This document shows positions 42,986 to 52,128 of a DNA stretch of 64,000 bases, in pieces (positions within the stretch are counted from its first letter, which is position 1; the number at the start of each line of letters is the position of its first letter). Made by a program: the position numbers and the translations under genes. Below the pieces are notes generated by a model that saw only the letters and a program-made list of their open reading frames with translations, was not told the DNA's origin and made no database searches. Origin of the DNA: Sphaerisporangium corydalis (GTDB lineage Bacteria > Actinomycetota > Actinomycetes > Streptosporangiales > Streptosporangiaceae); assembly GCF_025506355.1 (NCBI RefSeq), contig NZ_JANZYP010000040.1, forward strand, positions 1-64,000, given 5' to 3'.

Positions 42986-45528
42986 CAGATGACCTTCCTC
43001 AGCAGCCAGGTGTCCTTGGCCCCTCCGCCCAGCGACGAGTTGACGATCATGCTGTCGGGCGGGGCCACGCGGGTCAGCGCGGCCTGCGGGACGATCGACT
43101 GGCGGCCCGTGAACACGAAGGCGCGCAGGTCGATGACGTGCGGGCGCATGCGCTCGCCGTCGAAGGTGGGGTGGGTGGACAGGGCGATGGTCTCCTGGGC
43201 CACCCACCGCTCCGGCGCGGCGAGGATCTCCTCGCGGACGACCTTGAGCTCCTGCGGGGAGGAGTCCTGCCCGATGATCACGCCTTGGCCGCCGAAGCCG
43301 TCGACGGGCTTGACCACCAGCTCGCCGAGCCGGTCGAGCACGAGCTCGCGGTCGTCGGTGTCGCGGCAGAGATAGGTCGTGACGTTGGCGAGCAGAGGGC
43401 GTTCTCCCAGGTAGTAGTCGATGAGACGCGGCACGTAACGGTACAGGCTCTTGTCGTCGGCGACGCCGTTGCCGGGCGCGTTGGCCAGGGTGAGCGTGCC
43501 CCGCTCGACCGCGTCCAGCAGGGCGGCGCCGATCGGGCTGGCCAGCAGGTCGTCCTCGTCGATCCTGCGGTACAGCACGTCCACGCGGCGCCCGGCCGCG
43601 TACACGACGCCGTCACGGACGGCCAGCTCGGCGGGCTCGGCGATGATCGCGTCCATCTGCTCGGCCAGCGTCTTGTGCTCGTAGTACGCGGCGTCGGCCG
43701 GTCCCGAGCTGATCACGCCGATGACGGGGTCGCTCACGGGCGAGGACTCCGTCAGGGCGGTGCGCAGCAGGGAGACGGCCTCCCCGGCGTCCAGGACCGC
43801 CGAACGGTCCAGCTCGGGCAGCACGTGCTCGGCCATCCTGCGGTTGCCGACCGCGTAGCCGATGCCGGACGGCACCCGGAGGTTGTCCTCCAGGACGACC
43901 CACCGCCCGGCGCCGTCACGGGCCACGTCCAGCCCGGCGACGGTGCACCTGACCGATCCGGCGTGCACCCGCCAGCCCGCGGGCCGGTAGCCGGGCGACT
44001 CGTCGACGACCCAGGCGGGGAGCACGCGGTCCTTGATCACCTCGCGCCTGCCGTACACGTCGCGCAGGAAGGCCTCCAGGGCGCGGACGCGCTGCGGCAT
44101 CCCCTCCTGGATCTTCGCCCAGTCGTCGGCCGCGACCAGCCGGGGGACCAGGTCGACGGCCATCTTGCGACCGGTGACCGTCTCCTCCAGGATCTCGCCG
44201 CCGGGGCCTCTAGCCTGGAAGGTCATGCCGGTATCGCGCATGTAGCGGTCGCGCGTGATCTCCCGCTCCCGCAGCTCGGCGGACCCGAGCCCGTCGAGCA
44301 CCTTGAGCACCGGCTGGTAGGGCGCGCGGACGGTGCCCACGATCACGGCCTCGTCCTGCACCGCGTCGTACCCCTTGAGCAGGCTGGTCTCCATGCCCGG
44401 GTTGGGGCCGCCGAACTCGGCCTGCCAGACGTCGGAGCGGGTCTCGGCGACCAGCAGGTCCACGATGTCGCTCATGGTCCCGCCGCGCTCCAGCACGCGC
44501 CGCTGCCGGGCGGCGGAGCTGCCCTTGGCCAGGGCCTCCTCGGCCAGCGTGGTGACCAGGTCCCAGTCGCCGGTCGCGTCGAGCTGAGGGCGCAGCCCGG
44601 CGAGCATCCGCCTGACGACCTCGGCGGCCGGGAGCGGTACGCCCTCGACGGGGTCGACGAGCTTGCCCTCCAGGCCCGAGCGCGCCGAGCGCCAGGTGGC
44701 CGCGCGGACCATCTCCATGCGGATGGGGGCCGTCGGGGCGTCGCTCTCGATGGCGTGCAGCTCGCGCAGGACGATCGCGCGGAAGATGCCGGCCAGCAGG
44801 ACGACCTTGCCCACGTTGGGGCAGGCGTCGCACATGCGCAGCTCGACCGTGGACACGTGCGCGGACGGGCGGACATCGAAGTAGATCATTCCGGGGTCGC
44901 TGATCACCCCGGACCGCACGAGGTCGGTGACCATCTGGTCGTACTCGGCGGCCGAGGCGTACCGGCGGACCGGGCCGGTGGTGGGCCACCGGTTCCAGAC
45001 GAGGGTGCGGTAGCTGGCGTACCCGCTGTCGGCGCCGAGCCAGTACGGGGAGCTGGCGCTGAGGGCCAGCAGCGGCGGCAGCCACGGGGACACGCGGTGG
45101 GCCACCTCGACCGCGAGATCGCGGTTGGCGACGTCCACGTGCACCTGGGCGCCGCAGATGAGCTGCTCGCGCGTGAGGAGCTGGTAGTCCTCCAGCATCT
45201 GCTCGTAGCGGGCGTTCGGCGAGATCTCCAGGGCGGCCGGGTCGACCAGCGGCACGCCCCCCGCCGCCACGATCCCGAGCCCGAGGCCGTCCGCGGCCTC
45301 GATGACCGTGCGCCGGAGCGCGGTCAGGTCGTGCCCGAGGTCCTCGAGCCGGACGTACGGGCGGCTGTTGGCCTCGACCACCGACCGCTGCAACTCCTGG
45401 GTGAACCGCGCCCCCGGTAGCCGCTCAAGGAGGTGACCTGCGCGTGGGACGAGGTGGCGAGTCTCGAGGTCCACAACGTGGAACTCCTCCTCGACGCCTA
45501 CGGCGACCGACTCCGCGAGACCCGACAT
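42985..45528 (-). CDS. GCS2 carboxylate-amine ligase fused to circularly permuted ATP-grasp
   Basis: An 847-aa two-domain amino-acid ligase. Residues 1-370 are a YbdK/GCS2 glutamate-cysteine-ligase-like domain with GVEEEFHVVD (11-20), ISPNARYEQM and AQVHVDV. Residues about 375-847 are a circularly permuted type 2 ATP-grasp (LEDNLRVPSGIGY, ADAAYYEH, VKPVDGFGGQGVIIG with Lys740). Published comparative work on amidoligases (Iyer and colleagues, 2009) predicted that such fusions make small peptides. The ATG follows AAGGA by about seven bases and a hairpin leader. I infer that it forms the peptide later amidated by the AsnO-like enzyme. Confidence 0.85.
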   Translation of the reverse strand: MSGLAESVAVGVEEEFHVVDLETRHLVPRAGHLLERLPGARFTQELQRSVVEANSRPYVRLEDLGHDLTALRRTVIEAADGLGLGIVAAGGVPLVDPAALEISPNARYEQMLEDYQLLTREQLICGAQVHVDVANRDLAVEVAHRVSPWLPPLLALSASSPYWLGADSGYASYRTLVWNRWPTTGPVRRYASAAEYDQMVTDLVRSGVISDPGMIYFDVRPSAHVSTVELRMCDACPNVGKVVLLAGIFRAIVLRELHAIESDAPTAPIRMEMVRAATWRSARSGLEGKLVDPVEGVPLPAAEVVRRMLAGLRPQLDATGDWDLVTTLAEEALAKGSSAARQRRVLERGGTMSDIVDLLVAETRSDVWQAEFGGPNPGMETSLLKGYDAVQDEAVIVGTVRAPYQPVLKVLDGLGSAELREREITRDRYMRDTGMTFQARGPGGEILEETVTGRKMAVDLVPRLVAADDWAKIQEGMPQRVRALEAFLRDVYGRREVIKDRVLPAWVVDESPGYRPAGWRVHAGSVRCTVAGLDVARDGAGRWVVLEDNLRVPSGIGYAVGNRRMAEHVLPELDRSAVLDAGEAVSLLRTALTESSPVSDPVIGVISSGPADAAYYEHKTLAEQMDAIIAEPAELAVRDGVVYAAGRRVDVLYRRIDEDDLLASPIGAALLDAVERGTLTLANAPGNGVADDKSLYRYVPRLIDYYLGERPLLANVTTYLCRDTDDRELVLDRLGELVVKPVDGFGGQGVIIGQDSSPQELKVVREEILAAPERWVAQETIALSTHPTFDGERMRPHVIDLRAFVFTGRQSIVPQAALTRVAPPDSMIVNSSLGGGAKDTWLLRKVI

Positions 45529-45558
45529 TCCACCATCCTTACCGCTTTAAAAAGGGGT

Positions 45559-45583
45559 GTTTCAGGGGCTTCTGCCCAGAAAC
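45559..45583. other. Leader hairpin upstream of the ligase operon
   Basis: GTTTC and GAAAC arms (with inner GGGC/GCCC pairing) form an imperfect hairpin 31-55 nt upstream of the ligase ATG. It may influence leader stability or be part of an operator. No terminator-like U-run follows. Confidence 0.35.
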
Positions 45584-45738
45584 TACCCAATTCCACGTCA
45601 CTATCGGACTCTTCAAACTGTGATTTCCCTGGCCACCGCCCGGATCGCGCCGCCCTGCCCGGGATGGCGCCGCCCTGCCCGGGGACGGCGGCGTCCGAAA
45701 GCCCAGTGCCCCCACGAGGGCCGGTCATGCCCCGGCGC

Positions 45739-46320
45739 TCAGTCCCGGCGTCCGCCCGGGGCCGCGAGGGAGACCAGCAGCGCGTCGATCGCGTCGAGCC
45801 GCCGGTTCAGCGCGGCGATGTCGTCCTTGTCGGCGCTCTGCTCCTCCGGCTTGAGGGTGAGCACCAGCTGGCCGGTCTCGGCCAGCTCGCCGATCGCGAT
45901 CTCGGCCATGTCGTCGCCGTTCTGCATCCGGATCGCGTGTTCGAGCTGCTGGGGGTGGATCCCGAGGCGGCGCAGGTTCTCGGTCATGGGCCGCCCGTCC
46001 CGGATGACCACGGTCGAGGTGCCGTGCAGGATCCGCGAGACGCGTTCGTAGCGCACGGCCAGGTGGTTGAGCAGCTCGTTGGTCCCCACCAGGGCGACGG
46101 CCCCGACGACGCCCCCGAGGAGGCTGTTGTCGGAGCCGATCACGGCGTTCTGCACGACGTTGGAGAGCAGGAAGATCACCACGAAGTCGAAGGTGGTCAT
46201 CCCGGCGAGGTCACGCTTGCCGACCAGCCGGAAGATCACCACGATCAGGGCGTACACCAGAATGGTGCGGATGAGCTTCTCGACCACAGGGATCTGAATC
46301 GTTAGCATATCGTGCCACAC
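45739..46320 (-). CDS. DUF421 (YetF-like) membrane protein
   Basis: A 193-aa protein with three N-terminal membrane segments (about 12-100) and a cytosolic DUF421-type domain. The family block RILHGTSTVVIRDGRPMTENLRRLGI is followed by EIAIGELAETGQLVLTLKPEE. YetF-type proteins are widespread with unclear function. The GTG start at 46320 has AGGAGG six to seven bases upstream and is better than the downstream ATG at 46308. The gene lies between the polyamine-type oxidase and the ligase operon on the same strand. Confidence 0.85.
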   Translation of the reverse strand: MWHDMLTIQIPVVEKLIRTILVYALIVVIFRLVGKRDLAGMTTFDFVVIFLLSNVVQNAVIGSDNSLLGGVVGAVALVGTNELLNHLAVRYERVSRILHGTSTVVIRDGRPMTENLRRLGIHPQQLEHAIRMQNGDDMAEIAIGELAETGQLVLTLKPEEQSADKDDIAALNRRLDAIDALLVSLAAPGGRRD

Positions 46321-46379
46321 GGGATGCCTCCTCGTCGGGGCCGCGGAGCGGGGTCTCCGACGAGTCTCCTCCGGCGGCG

Positions 46380-47783
46380 CTAGGAGTCGAAGCCCAGCCC
46401 CAGCCGGTCCAGGGTCCGGAGCCACAGGTCGCGGCGTCCCTGGTGCGCGTCCGCCCGGGCGATCGACCGGCGGGTGAGCTGGATGACGCCCGACCTGACC
46501 GGCTCGGGCGGGAACGGCACCGGCTTCTCGCGCACCATCCGGAGCCCGGTGCGCTCGGTCGGCTCCCCCGACAGCAGGTCCAGCATCACGTCCGCGCCGA
46601 ACCGCGTCGCCCCCACGCCCAGCCCGGTGTAGCCCACCGCGTAGGCCAGCCGTCCCTTGTGCGCCGTACCGAAGAACGCGCTGAACCGGCTGCAGGTGTC
46701 GATCACCCCGCCCCAGCGGTGGGTGAACCGCACGCCCGCGAGCTGCGGGAACGTCGCGTAGAAGTGCCGGGCCAGGGTCGTGAACGTGGCGTCCCGCTGC
46801 TCGTACTCCTCCTTGACCCGTCCCCCGTTGTGGTACACCGCGTCGTACCCGCCCCACAGGATCCTGTTGTCGTCGGTGAGCCGGTAGTAGTGGAACTGGT
46901 TGGCGCTGTCGCCGATGCCCTGCCGGTTGCGCCAGCCGATCGCGGCGAGTTGCCCGGCGGTCAGCGGCTCGGTCATCAGCGCGTAGTCGTACACCGGCAC
47001 CAGATAGTTGCGCAGCCGGCCGAGCAGCGGCGGGAAGACCCCCGTCCCGAGGGCCACCCTGCCCGCGCGCACCGTGCCGTGCGGGGTGACCAGCTCCAGG
47101 GCCGCCCCGTCGCCGGTGATCGACCGTACGGGGGTGTGCTCGTGGACGCGCACGCCGAGCGACAGGCACGCCTCCCGCAGGCCCCACGCGAGCCGCGCCG
47201 GGTCGAGCATCGCGCAGCCGTCGCGGTCCCACTGGCCGCCGACGTACGTCGGCGAGTCCACCTCGGCGCGCACCTCCCCTGCGTCCAGCATCGTCAGGTC
47301 AAGGCCCAGCCGGCGGGCGACCTCGGTGTCCTCGGCCAGCCCGTCGAGCTGCCACGGCTCGGTGGCCACGTGCAGCTCGCCGGTGCGCTCGAACGAGCAG
47401 TCGATGCCGTACCGCGCGACCGTCCGCCCGATCTCGTCGAGGTTCTGGGCGCCGAACCGCACGAGCGTGGAGATCTCCGCGGGCCAGCGGGCCAGGCCGT
47501 TGCCGAGCCCGTGGGTGAGGCTGGCGGCGCAGAACCCGCCGTTGCGTCCCGACGCCGCCCAGCCGGCCCGCCGTGCCTCCAGCAGGACCACGTCCGCCGA
47601 AGGGTCGCGCTCCTTGGCCAGCAGGGCGGTCCACAGGCCGGTGAACCCGCCGCCGACCACCGCGAGGTCGGCCCGCGCCGGCCCCGGCAGCCGCTCCGAC
47701 GGCTCGGGTCTCCCCGGCCGGTCCAGCCAGTACGGCTTACGCTCCGCGTCGGCCAGTGCTTTCAGCGGATCCACGAATTCCAC
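46380..47783 (-). CDS. puuB: FAD-dependent oxidoreductase, gamma-glutamylputrescine oxidase-like
   Basis: A 467-aa DAO-family flavoenzyme. The FAD motif VVGGGFTGLWTAL is near residue 42, with the downstream GRNGGFCAASLTHG and the C-terminal YAVGYTGLGVGATRFGADVMLDLL. It resembles PuuB (oxidation of gamma-glutamylputrescine), though related enzymes oxidise other amines. Position between polyamine transport genes and the aminobutyraldehyde dehydrogenase supports a polyamine role. The GTG start at 47783 has only a weak site. A PuuA/GlnA3-type glutamylating synthetase was not found here. Confidence 0.75.
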   Translation of the reverse strand: MEFVDPLKALADAERKPYWLDRPGRPEPSERLPGPARADLAVVGGGFTGLWTALLAKERDPSADVVLLEARRAGWAASGRNGGFCAASLTHGLGNGLARWPAEISTLVRFGAQNLDEIGRTVARYGIDCSFERTGELHVATEPWQLDGLAEDTEVARRLGLDLTMLDAGEVRAEVDSPTYVGGQWDRDGCAMLDPARLAWGLREACLSLGVRVHEHTPVRSITGDGAALELVTPHGTVRAGRVALGTGVFPPLLGRLRNYLVPVYDYALMTEPLTAGQLAAIGWRNRQGIGDSANQFHYYRLTDDNRILWGGYDAVYHNGGRVKEEYEQRDATFTTLARHFYATFPQLAGVRFTHRWGGVIDTCSRFSAFFGTAHKGRLAYAVGYTGLGVGATRFGADVMLDLLSGEPTERTGLRMVREKPVPFPPEPVRSGVIQLTRRSIARADAHQGRRDLWLRTLDRLGLGFDS

Positions 47784-47840
47784 GTCCCCACGAATCAGGT
47801 CTCGCCCGGTCTCCCCGGCCCGCGCCGGATGCCCCGCGCG

Positions 47841-48704
47841 TCAGGAGCGGCGCCGGGAGGTCAGCGTGTTGACCACGGCGATGGCCACGCCGACCGCGAA
47901 GATCAGCGTGCCGAGGATGTTGACCTGCGGCGGCACCCCGATGCGGACCGCGCCGTAGATCCACAGCGGGAAGGTGATCGTCGCGCCGCTGGTGAACTGG
48001 GTGATGACGAAGTCGTCGATCGACAGGGCGAAGGCGAGCAGCGCACCGGAGACGACGCCCGGCAGGATCATCGGGAACGTGACCCGCCAGAACGTGATCC
48101 ACGTCGAGGCGCCGAGGTCGCGCGCGGCCTCCTCGATCGACCCGTCCAGGCCCACGACGCGCGCCCGCACGGTCACCGCGACGAACGACACCGAGAACAG
48201 CACGTGCGCGAGCACGATCGTCGTGTACCCGGTCTGCACGCCGAGGCTGATGAACAGCGACAGCAGCGAGGCGCCCATGACCAGCTCGGGCGAGGAGATC
48301 GCCGCGAACATCACCAGGTTGGTGGCGGCCTGGCCGCGGAAGCGGTAGCGGCCGAGCGCGATGCCCATCAGCGTGCCGAGCACGGTGGTGACCAGGGTGG
48401 CCAGCAGCGCGATGGAGATCGAGTTCGTCACGGCGGTGGTGAGGTCGGGGTAGTCGCCGAGCCGTCCCCACCACTTCAGCGTGAAGCCCTGCCAGCTCAC
48501 GTTGGACTTGCTCTTGGTGTCGTTGAAGCCGAACGCGATCATGACCGCGATCGGGGCGAACAGCCACAGCAGGACCAGCCAGGTGTAGCCGAACAGCAGG
48601 CGGTCGCCCCACCGGACCCGCCTGCGGCGCAGCGGCCCGACCGAGGGCGTCACGGTGCCGGGGCCGGCCTCGGCCGGCGGCGCGGGACTGAGCGGCCCGC
48701 TCAT
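47841..48704 (-). CDS. potC: Polyamine ABC transporter permease (PotC-like)
   Basis: A 287-aa membrane protein with six predicted membrane segments and the binding-protein-dependent transport motif EEAARDLGASTWITFWRVTFP, where the ATPase docks. An N-terminal extension of about 35 residues precedes the first segment. Its ATG overlaps the PotB-like stop as ATGA. It forms a heterodimeric channel with the PotB-like protein. Confidence 0.85.
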   Translation of the reverse strand: MSGPLSPAPPAEAGPGTVTPSVGPLRRRRVRWGDRLLFGYTWLVLLWLFAPIAVMIAFGFNDTKSKSNVSWQGFTLKWWGRLGDYPDLTTAVTNSISIALLATLVTTVLGTLMGIALGRYRFRGQAATNLVMFAAISSPELVMGASLLSLFISLGVQTGYTTIVLAHVLFSVSFVAVTVRARVVGLDGSIEEAARDLGASTWITFWRVTFPMILPGVVSGALLAFALSIDDFVITQFTSGATITFPLWIYGAVRIGVPPQVNILGTLIFAVGVAIAVVNTLTSRRRS

Positions 48705-49555
48705 CGCGCCGCCGCCTCGAGGACGTTCTCGGTGCCGAGGGCCTTCGCGTAGACGAAGATGCCGATGAGCATGGCCGCCATCAGCGTGAACGACAGCGCG
48801 GCGCCGGCCGGATAGTCGTTGTTCACGAGGTACTCCGTCTGGATGATGTTGCCGATCATCGTGTTGGACGGGCCGCCGAGGATGGAGGCGTTGACGTAGT
48901 CCGAGGTCATCGGGACGAACGTCATCAGCACCCCGGCGAACACGCCCGGCAGCGAGAGCGGGAGCACGATCTTGGTGAACGAGTCGCGGGCGGTGGAGTA
49001 CAGGTCGTAGGACGCCTCGACGACCCGGGGGTCCACCCGCTCCAGCGCCACGTAGATCGGCAGGATCATGAACGGCAGGTAGTTGTAGGTGAGGCCGCCC
49101 ACCACCGCCACCGTCGTCTGCAGCACGTGGAAGCCGGCCGGCACCAGGCCGAGGTCCTTCAGCGGCTGGAGCAGGATGCCGTCGTCGGCGAGCAGGAACT
49201 TCCACGAGACGGTCCGCAGCACGAACGACACGAAGAACGGCAGCAGCACCAGCAGCAGGTACGTCGACTTGCGCGCGCCGCCCTTGAACGCGATCCAGTA
49301 GGCCACCGGGTAGGCCAGCGCGATCGTCAGCAGCGTCCCCGCCAGGCCGTACCCGGCCGACCGCAGGAACTGCGTCTTGTACTCGACCAGCGCGTCGGTG
49401 AAGTTGGCCAGGTGGAAGGTCTGGACGAAGCCGTTCACGACATCGCCCTCCTGGGTGGAGACCGAGGCCATGAAGACCAGCGGCACCACCAGGAAGATCA
49501 CCAGCCAGAGCCCGCCCGGCAGGATGAGAAGGTACGGCGCGATCTTGCGTCTCAT
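48701..49555 (-). CDS. potB: Polyamine ABC transporter permease (PotB-like)
   Basis: A 284-aa permease with six membrane segments and the EAA-type loop VEASYDLYSTARDSFTKIVLPLSLPG. Order in the operon is ATPase, binding protein, PotB, PotC, as in many actinobacterial spermidine/putrescine systems. It is separated by 4 bp from the binding-protein gene and overlaps PotC by 4 bp. Confidence 0.85.
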   Translation of the reverse strand: MRRKIAPYLLILPGGLWLVIFLVVPLVFMASVSTQEGDVVNGFVQTFHLANFTDALVEYKTQFLRSAGYGLAGTLLTIALAYPVAYWIAFKGGARKSTYLLLVLLPFFVSFVLRTVSWKFLLADDGILLQPLKDLGLVPAGFHVLQTTVAVVGGLTYNYLPFMILPIYVALERVDPRVVEASYDLYSTARDSFTKIVLPLSLPGVFAGVLMTFVPMTSDYVNASILGGPSNTMIGNIIQTEYLVNNDYPAGAALSFTLMAAMLIGIFVYAKALGTENVLEAAAR

Positions 49556-49559
49556 GGTC

Positions 49560-50822
49560 CTAGCCTTGGGTGATCGGCTGGAAGATTCCTTCGAAGACCT
49601 TCTCCTCGGCGGACGTCAGCGTCTTGTAGGAGCGCAGCTTGGCCATGTCGGCCTCGGAGGGGTAGATCAGCGGGCTGCTCGCCATCAGCTCCAGCGACTT
49701 CTTCTCGTCACCGCTGGCCTTGTCGGCCTCGGCCTTGACCAGGGCCTGGGTGGCGGGCACCGGGGTGATGTAGGTGATGTACTTCGCCAGCGTGGCGGCG
49801 ACCTCGGGCTGGTAGACGAAGTCCATCATGGCGAGCGCGTCGACCGGGTTCTGCGCGGTCTTCGGGATGCACATGTTGTCGGTCCAGATGTTGCCGCCCT
49901 CGTCGGGGACGACGAACTTCAGGTCCTGGCCCTCGGCGACCTGCTGGTAGATGTCCCCCGACCAGGCCATGCAGATCCAGATGTCACCGCGGACCAGCGC
50001 GTCCACGTAGTCGTTCTCATAGTATTTCCGGACGATTCCGGCGTCGCGCTGCTCCTGCAGCTTGACCCCGGCCTTCTCCCAGTCCGCCTGGACGGACTTG
50101 TCCGGGTCGATGCCCAGCAGGAACATCCCGAAGTTGGCGATCTCCTGGCTGTCGAGCAGCATCCCGACCTTGCCCTTGTACTTGGGGTTCCAGAGCTCCT
50201 TGATGCTCGTGACATCCCCGTCGATGTACTTCGGGTTGTACGCGATGCCCGTCAGGCCCGACTGCCACGGAACGGTGTAGGTGTTGTTCGGGTCGAACGT
50301 CGGGTTCTTGTAGCGGGCGCCCGCGTTGGCGGCGAAGTTCGGCAGCTTGGAGTGGTCGAGCTGGACCAGGTACCCGAGGGCGATGGCCCGGCCGAGCTGG
50401 ATGCCGTTGGTCATGACCATCAGGTCGTAGCCGATGTCCTGGCCGGCGCTGAGCTGCGGCTGGATCTTGCCGAACCAGGTGGAGTTGTCCTGGATCGCCT
50501 CCTGGTAGGTCACCTTGATCCCGGTGTCCTTGGTGAACTTCTCCAGGGTCGGGTACTTCTTTCCCTCTTTGTCGATGTAGAGGGGCCAGTTGGCGAAGCG
50601 CAGCGTGCCGGTCTTCTTCTTGTCGGCCCAGTACCCTGCGGCGGCGCTCGCCTGCGGGGCCGCGACCTTCTTCCCCTGGACGCCGCAGGCGGCGAGGCCG
50701 AGAGCGGCGGCGGACAGGCCCGCCACGCGCAGGGCGTCGCGGCGGGTGATCGGGGAGCCGGTCCGCCCGCGACTCTGGGTCAGGCCACGCAGGAACGCGA
50801 GGTCACGAGGAGTGTTGGTCAT
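49560..50822 (-). CDS. potD: Spermidine/putrescine-binding lipoprotein (PotD-like)
   Basis: A 420-aa substrate-binding protein. The N terminus has a twin-arginine motif TRRDALRVAGL and a lipobox LAAC, indicating a Tat-exported lipoprotein. The mature part matches PotD: RFANWPLYID, FTKDTGIKVTYQEAIQDNSTWFG, and WICMAWSGDIYQQVAEG. ATG 50822 follows AGGAAG at a long 12-base spacing; a GTG-less upstream extension is not needed. It starts 8 bp after the PotA stop. Confidence 0.87.
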   Translation of the reverse strand: MTNTPRDLAFLRGLTQSRGRTGSPITRRDALRVAGLSAAALGLAACGVQGKKVAAPQASAAAGYWADKKKTGTLRFANWPLYIDKEGKKYPTLEKFTKDTGIKVTYQEAIQDNSTWFGKIQPQLSAGQDIGYDLMVMTNGIQLGRAIALGYLVQLDHSKLPNFAANAGARYKNPTFDPNNTYTVPWQSGLTGIAYNPKYIDGDVTSIKELWNPKYKGKVGMLLDSQEIANFGMFLLGIDPDKSVQADWEKAGVKLQEQRDAGIVRKYYENDYVDALVRGDIWICMAWSGDIYQQVAEGQDLKFVVPDEGGNIWTDNMCIPKTAQNPVDALAMMDFVYQPEVAATLAKYITYITPVPATQALVKAEADKASGDEKKSLELMASSPLIYPSEADMAKLRSYKTLTSAEEKVFEGIFQPITQG

Positions 50823-50830
50823 GAGGTGGG

Positions 50831-51982
50831 TCAACTTCCTATCGCGTACGAGTGTTGCGGCTGCCACGACAGCCAGACCGAGTCACCGCGCTCGGCCGTG
50901 ATGCTGCTGTCCCTGGCGTTCTGCTCGAAGACCGTGAACTCGGCACCGCCGGCGAGGTTCACGGCGTAGCTGTTGTAGGTGCCGAGGTAGACGACCTCGG
51001 CCACGGTGCCGCGCACGGCGCTGACGTCCGACGCCGGCTCCTCGTGCGAGATCCTGATCTTCTCCGGGCGCACGGTCACCTCGACCGCGCCCCCCTGCAG
51101 GGTGCCCTCGGCCACCGGGACCAGCACCCGGTCACGGTCACCGACCTTGATGATGGCCGTGCCGTCGTGGACGTCCTCCGCCGTGCCGCTCAGCAGGTTG
51201 GAGGTGCCGATGAACCCCGCGACGAACTTGCTCGCCGGGCGCTCGTAGATCTCCCTGGGCCCCGCGAGCTGCTCGACCAGGCCGTCGTTCATGACGGCGA
51301 TGCGGTCGCTCATCGTGAGCGCCTCGTTCTGGTCGTGGGTGACGTAGACGAAGGTGATGCCGACCTCGCGCTGGATCCGCTTCAGCTCGATCTGCATCTG
51401 CTGGCGCAGCTTCAGGTCCAGCGCGCCGAGCGGCTCGTCCAGCAGCAGGGCCCTCGGGTTGTTGACCAGGGCGCGCGCCAGCGCGACCCGCTGCTGCTGG
51501 CCGCCCGACATCTCCCGAGGGCGGCGCTTCTCCCGGCCGGTGAGGTCGACGATCTCCAGCATCTCGCCGACCCGCCGCTTGATCTCCTCGTCGGGGACGC
51601 GCTTGCGCCGCAGCCCGAACGCCACGTTCTCCCAGACGTTCATGTGTGGGAACAGCGCGTAGGACTGGAAGACCATGTTCACGTCGCGCTTGTTCGGCGG
51701 GACGTCGGTGACGTCCTGACCGTGCAGCCGGACGGTGCCCCGGGTGGGATCCTCGAACCCGGCGATCATACGCATCGTGGTGGTCTTGCCGCACCCGGAG
51801 GGGCCGAGCATCGAGAAGAACTCGCCCTCGGTGATCGACAGGCTGACCCCCTTGACCGCCTGTACGACCTCGCCGTGCGCTAGGTATTCCTTGACGACCC
51901 CGTCGAGTTCGATGGCGGGCACCGGGGAGATGTCGGAAGCGGCCGCGGAGGCTGCCTCCTCGCCCGCCTGGATTTCGGTCAT
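50831..51982 (-). CDS. potA: Polyamine ABC transporter ATPase (PotA-like)
   Basis: A 383-aa ATPase with Walker [10 protein letters not shown], the Q-loop [10 protein letters not shown], signature LSGG replaced by [16 protein letters not shown], and Walker [12 protein letters not shown], followed by a C-terminal TOBE-like regulatory domain (about 290-375). All nucleotide-binding residues are intact. It powers import through the PotB/PotC pair. It starts the four-gene transporter operon, 146 bp after the aldehyde dehydrogenase gene. Confidence 0.9.
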   Translation of the reverse strand: MTEIQAGEEAASAAASDISPVPAIELDGVVKEYLAHGEVVQAVKGVSLSITEGEFFSMLGPSGCGKTTTMRMIAGFEDPTRGTVRLHGQDVTDVPPNKRDVNMVFQSYALFPHMNVWENVAFGLRRKRVPDEEIKRRVGEMLEIVDLTGREKRRPREMSGGQQQRVALARALVNNPRALLLDEPLGALDLKLRQQMQIELKRIQREVGITFVYVTHDQNEALTMSDRIAVMNDGLVEQLAGPREIYERPASKFVAGFIGTSNLLSGTAEDVHDGTAIIKVGDRDRVLVPVAEGTLQGGAVEVTVRPEKIRISHEEPASDVSAVRGTVAEVVYLGTYNSYAVNLAGGAEFTVFEQNARDSSITAERGDSVWLSWQPQHSYAIGS

Positions 51983-52128
51983 TCCAGGGCTATCCCTCTT
52001 CTATGTCGGCGATGGTGCGCCGATGTAGTGAGTGTCAGTTGCCGTGATGGTCGTTCGCCGATGTGCTTCGTGATCAGATGTCGTGATGGTCGTTCGCTGT
52101 GCCGGATGCTCGGGTGCTCGGGTGCCGG
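51983..52128. other. Spacer with decayed short repeats
   Basis: A 146-bp gap in which CGTGATGGTCGTTCGC occurs at 52043-52058 and again at 52082-52097. The sequence near 52018-52030 also resembles the 3' end of the downstream dehydrogenase gene (CCGATGTAGTG). It looks like remnants of local duplication. It probably contains the transporter promoter; none was convincing. Confidence 0.55.
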
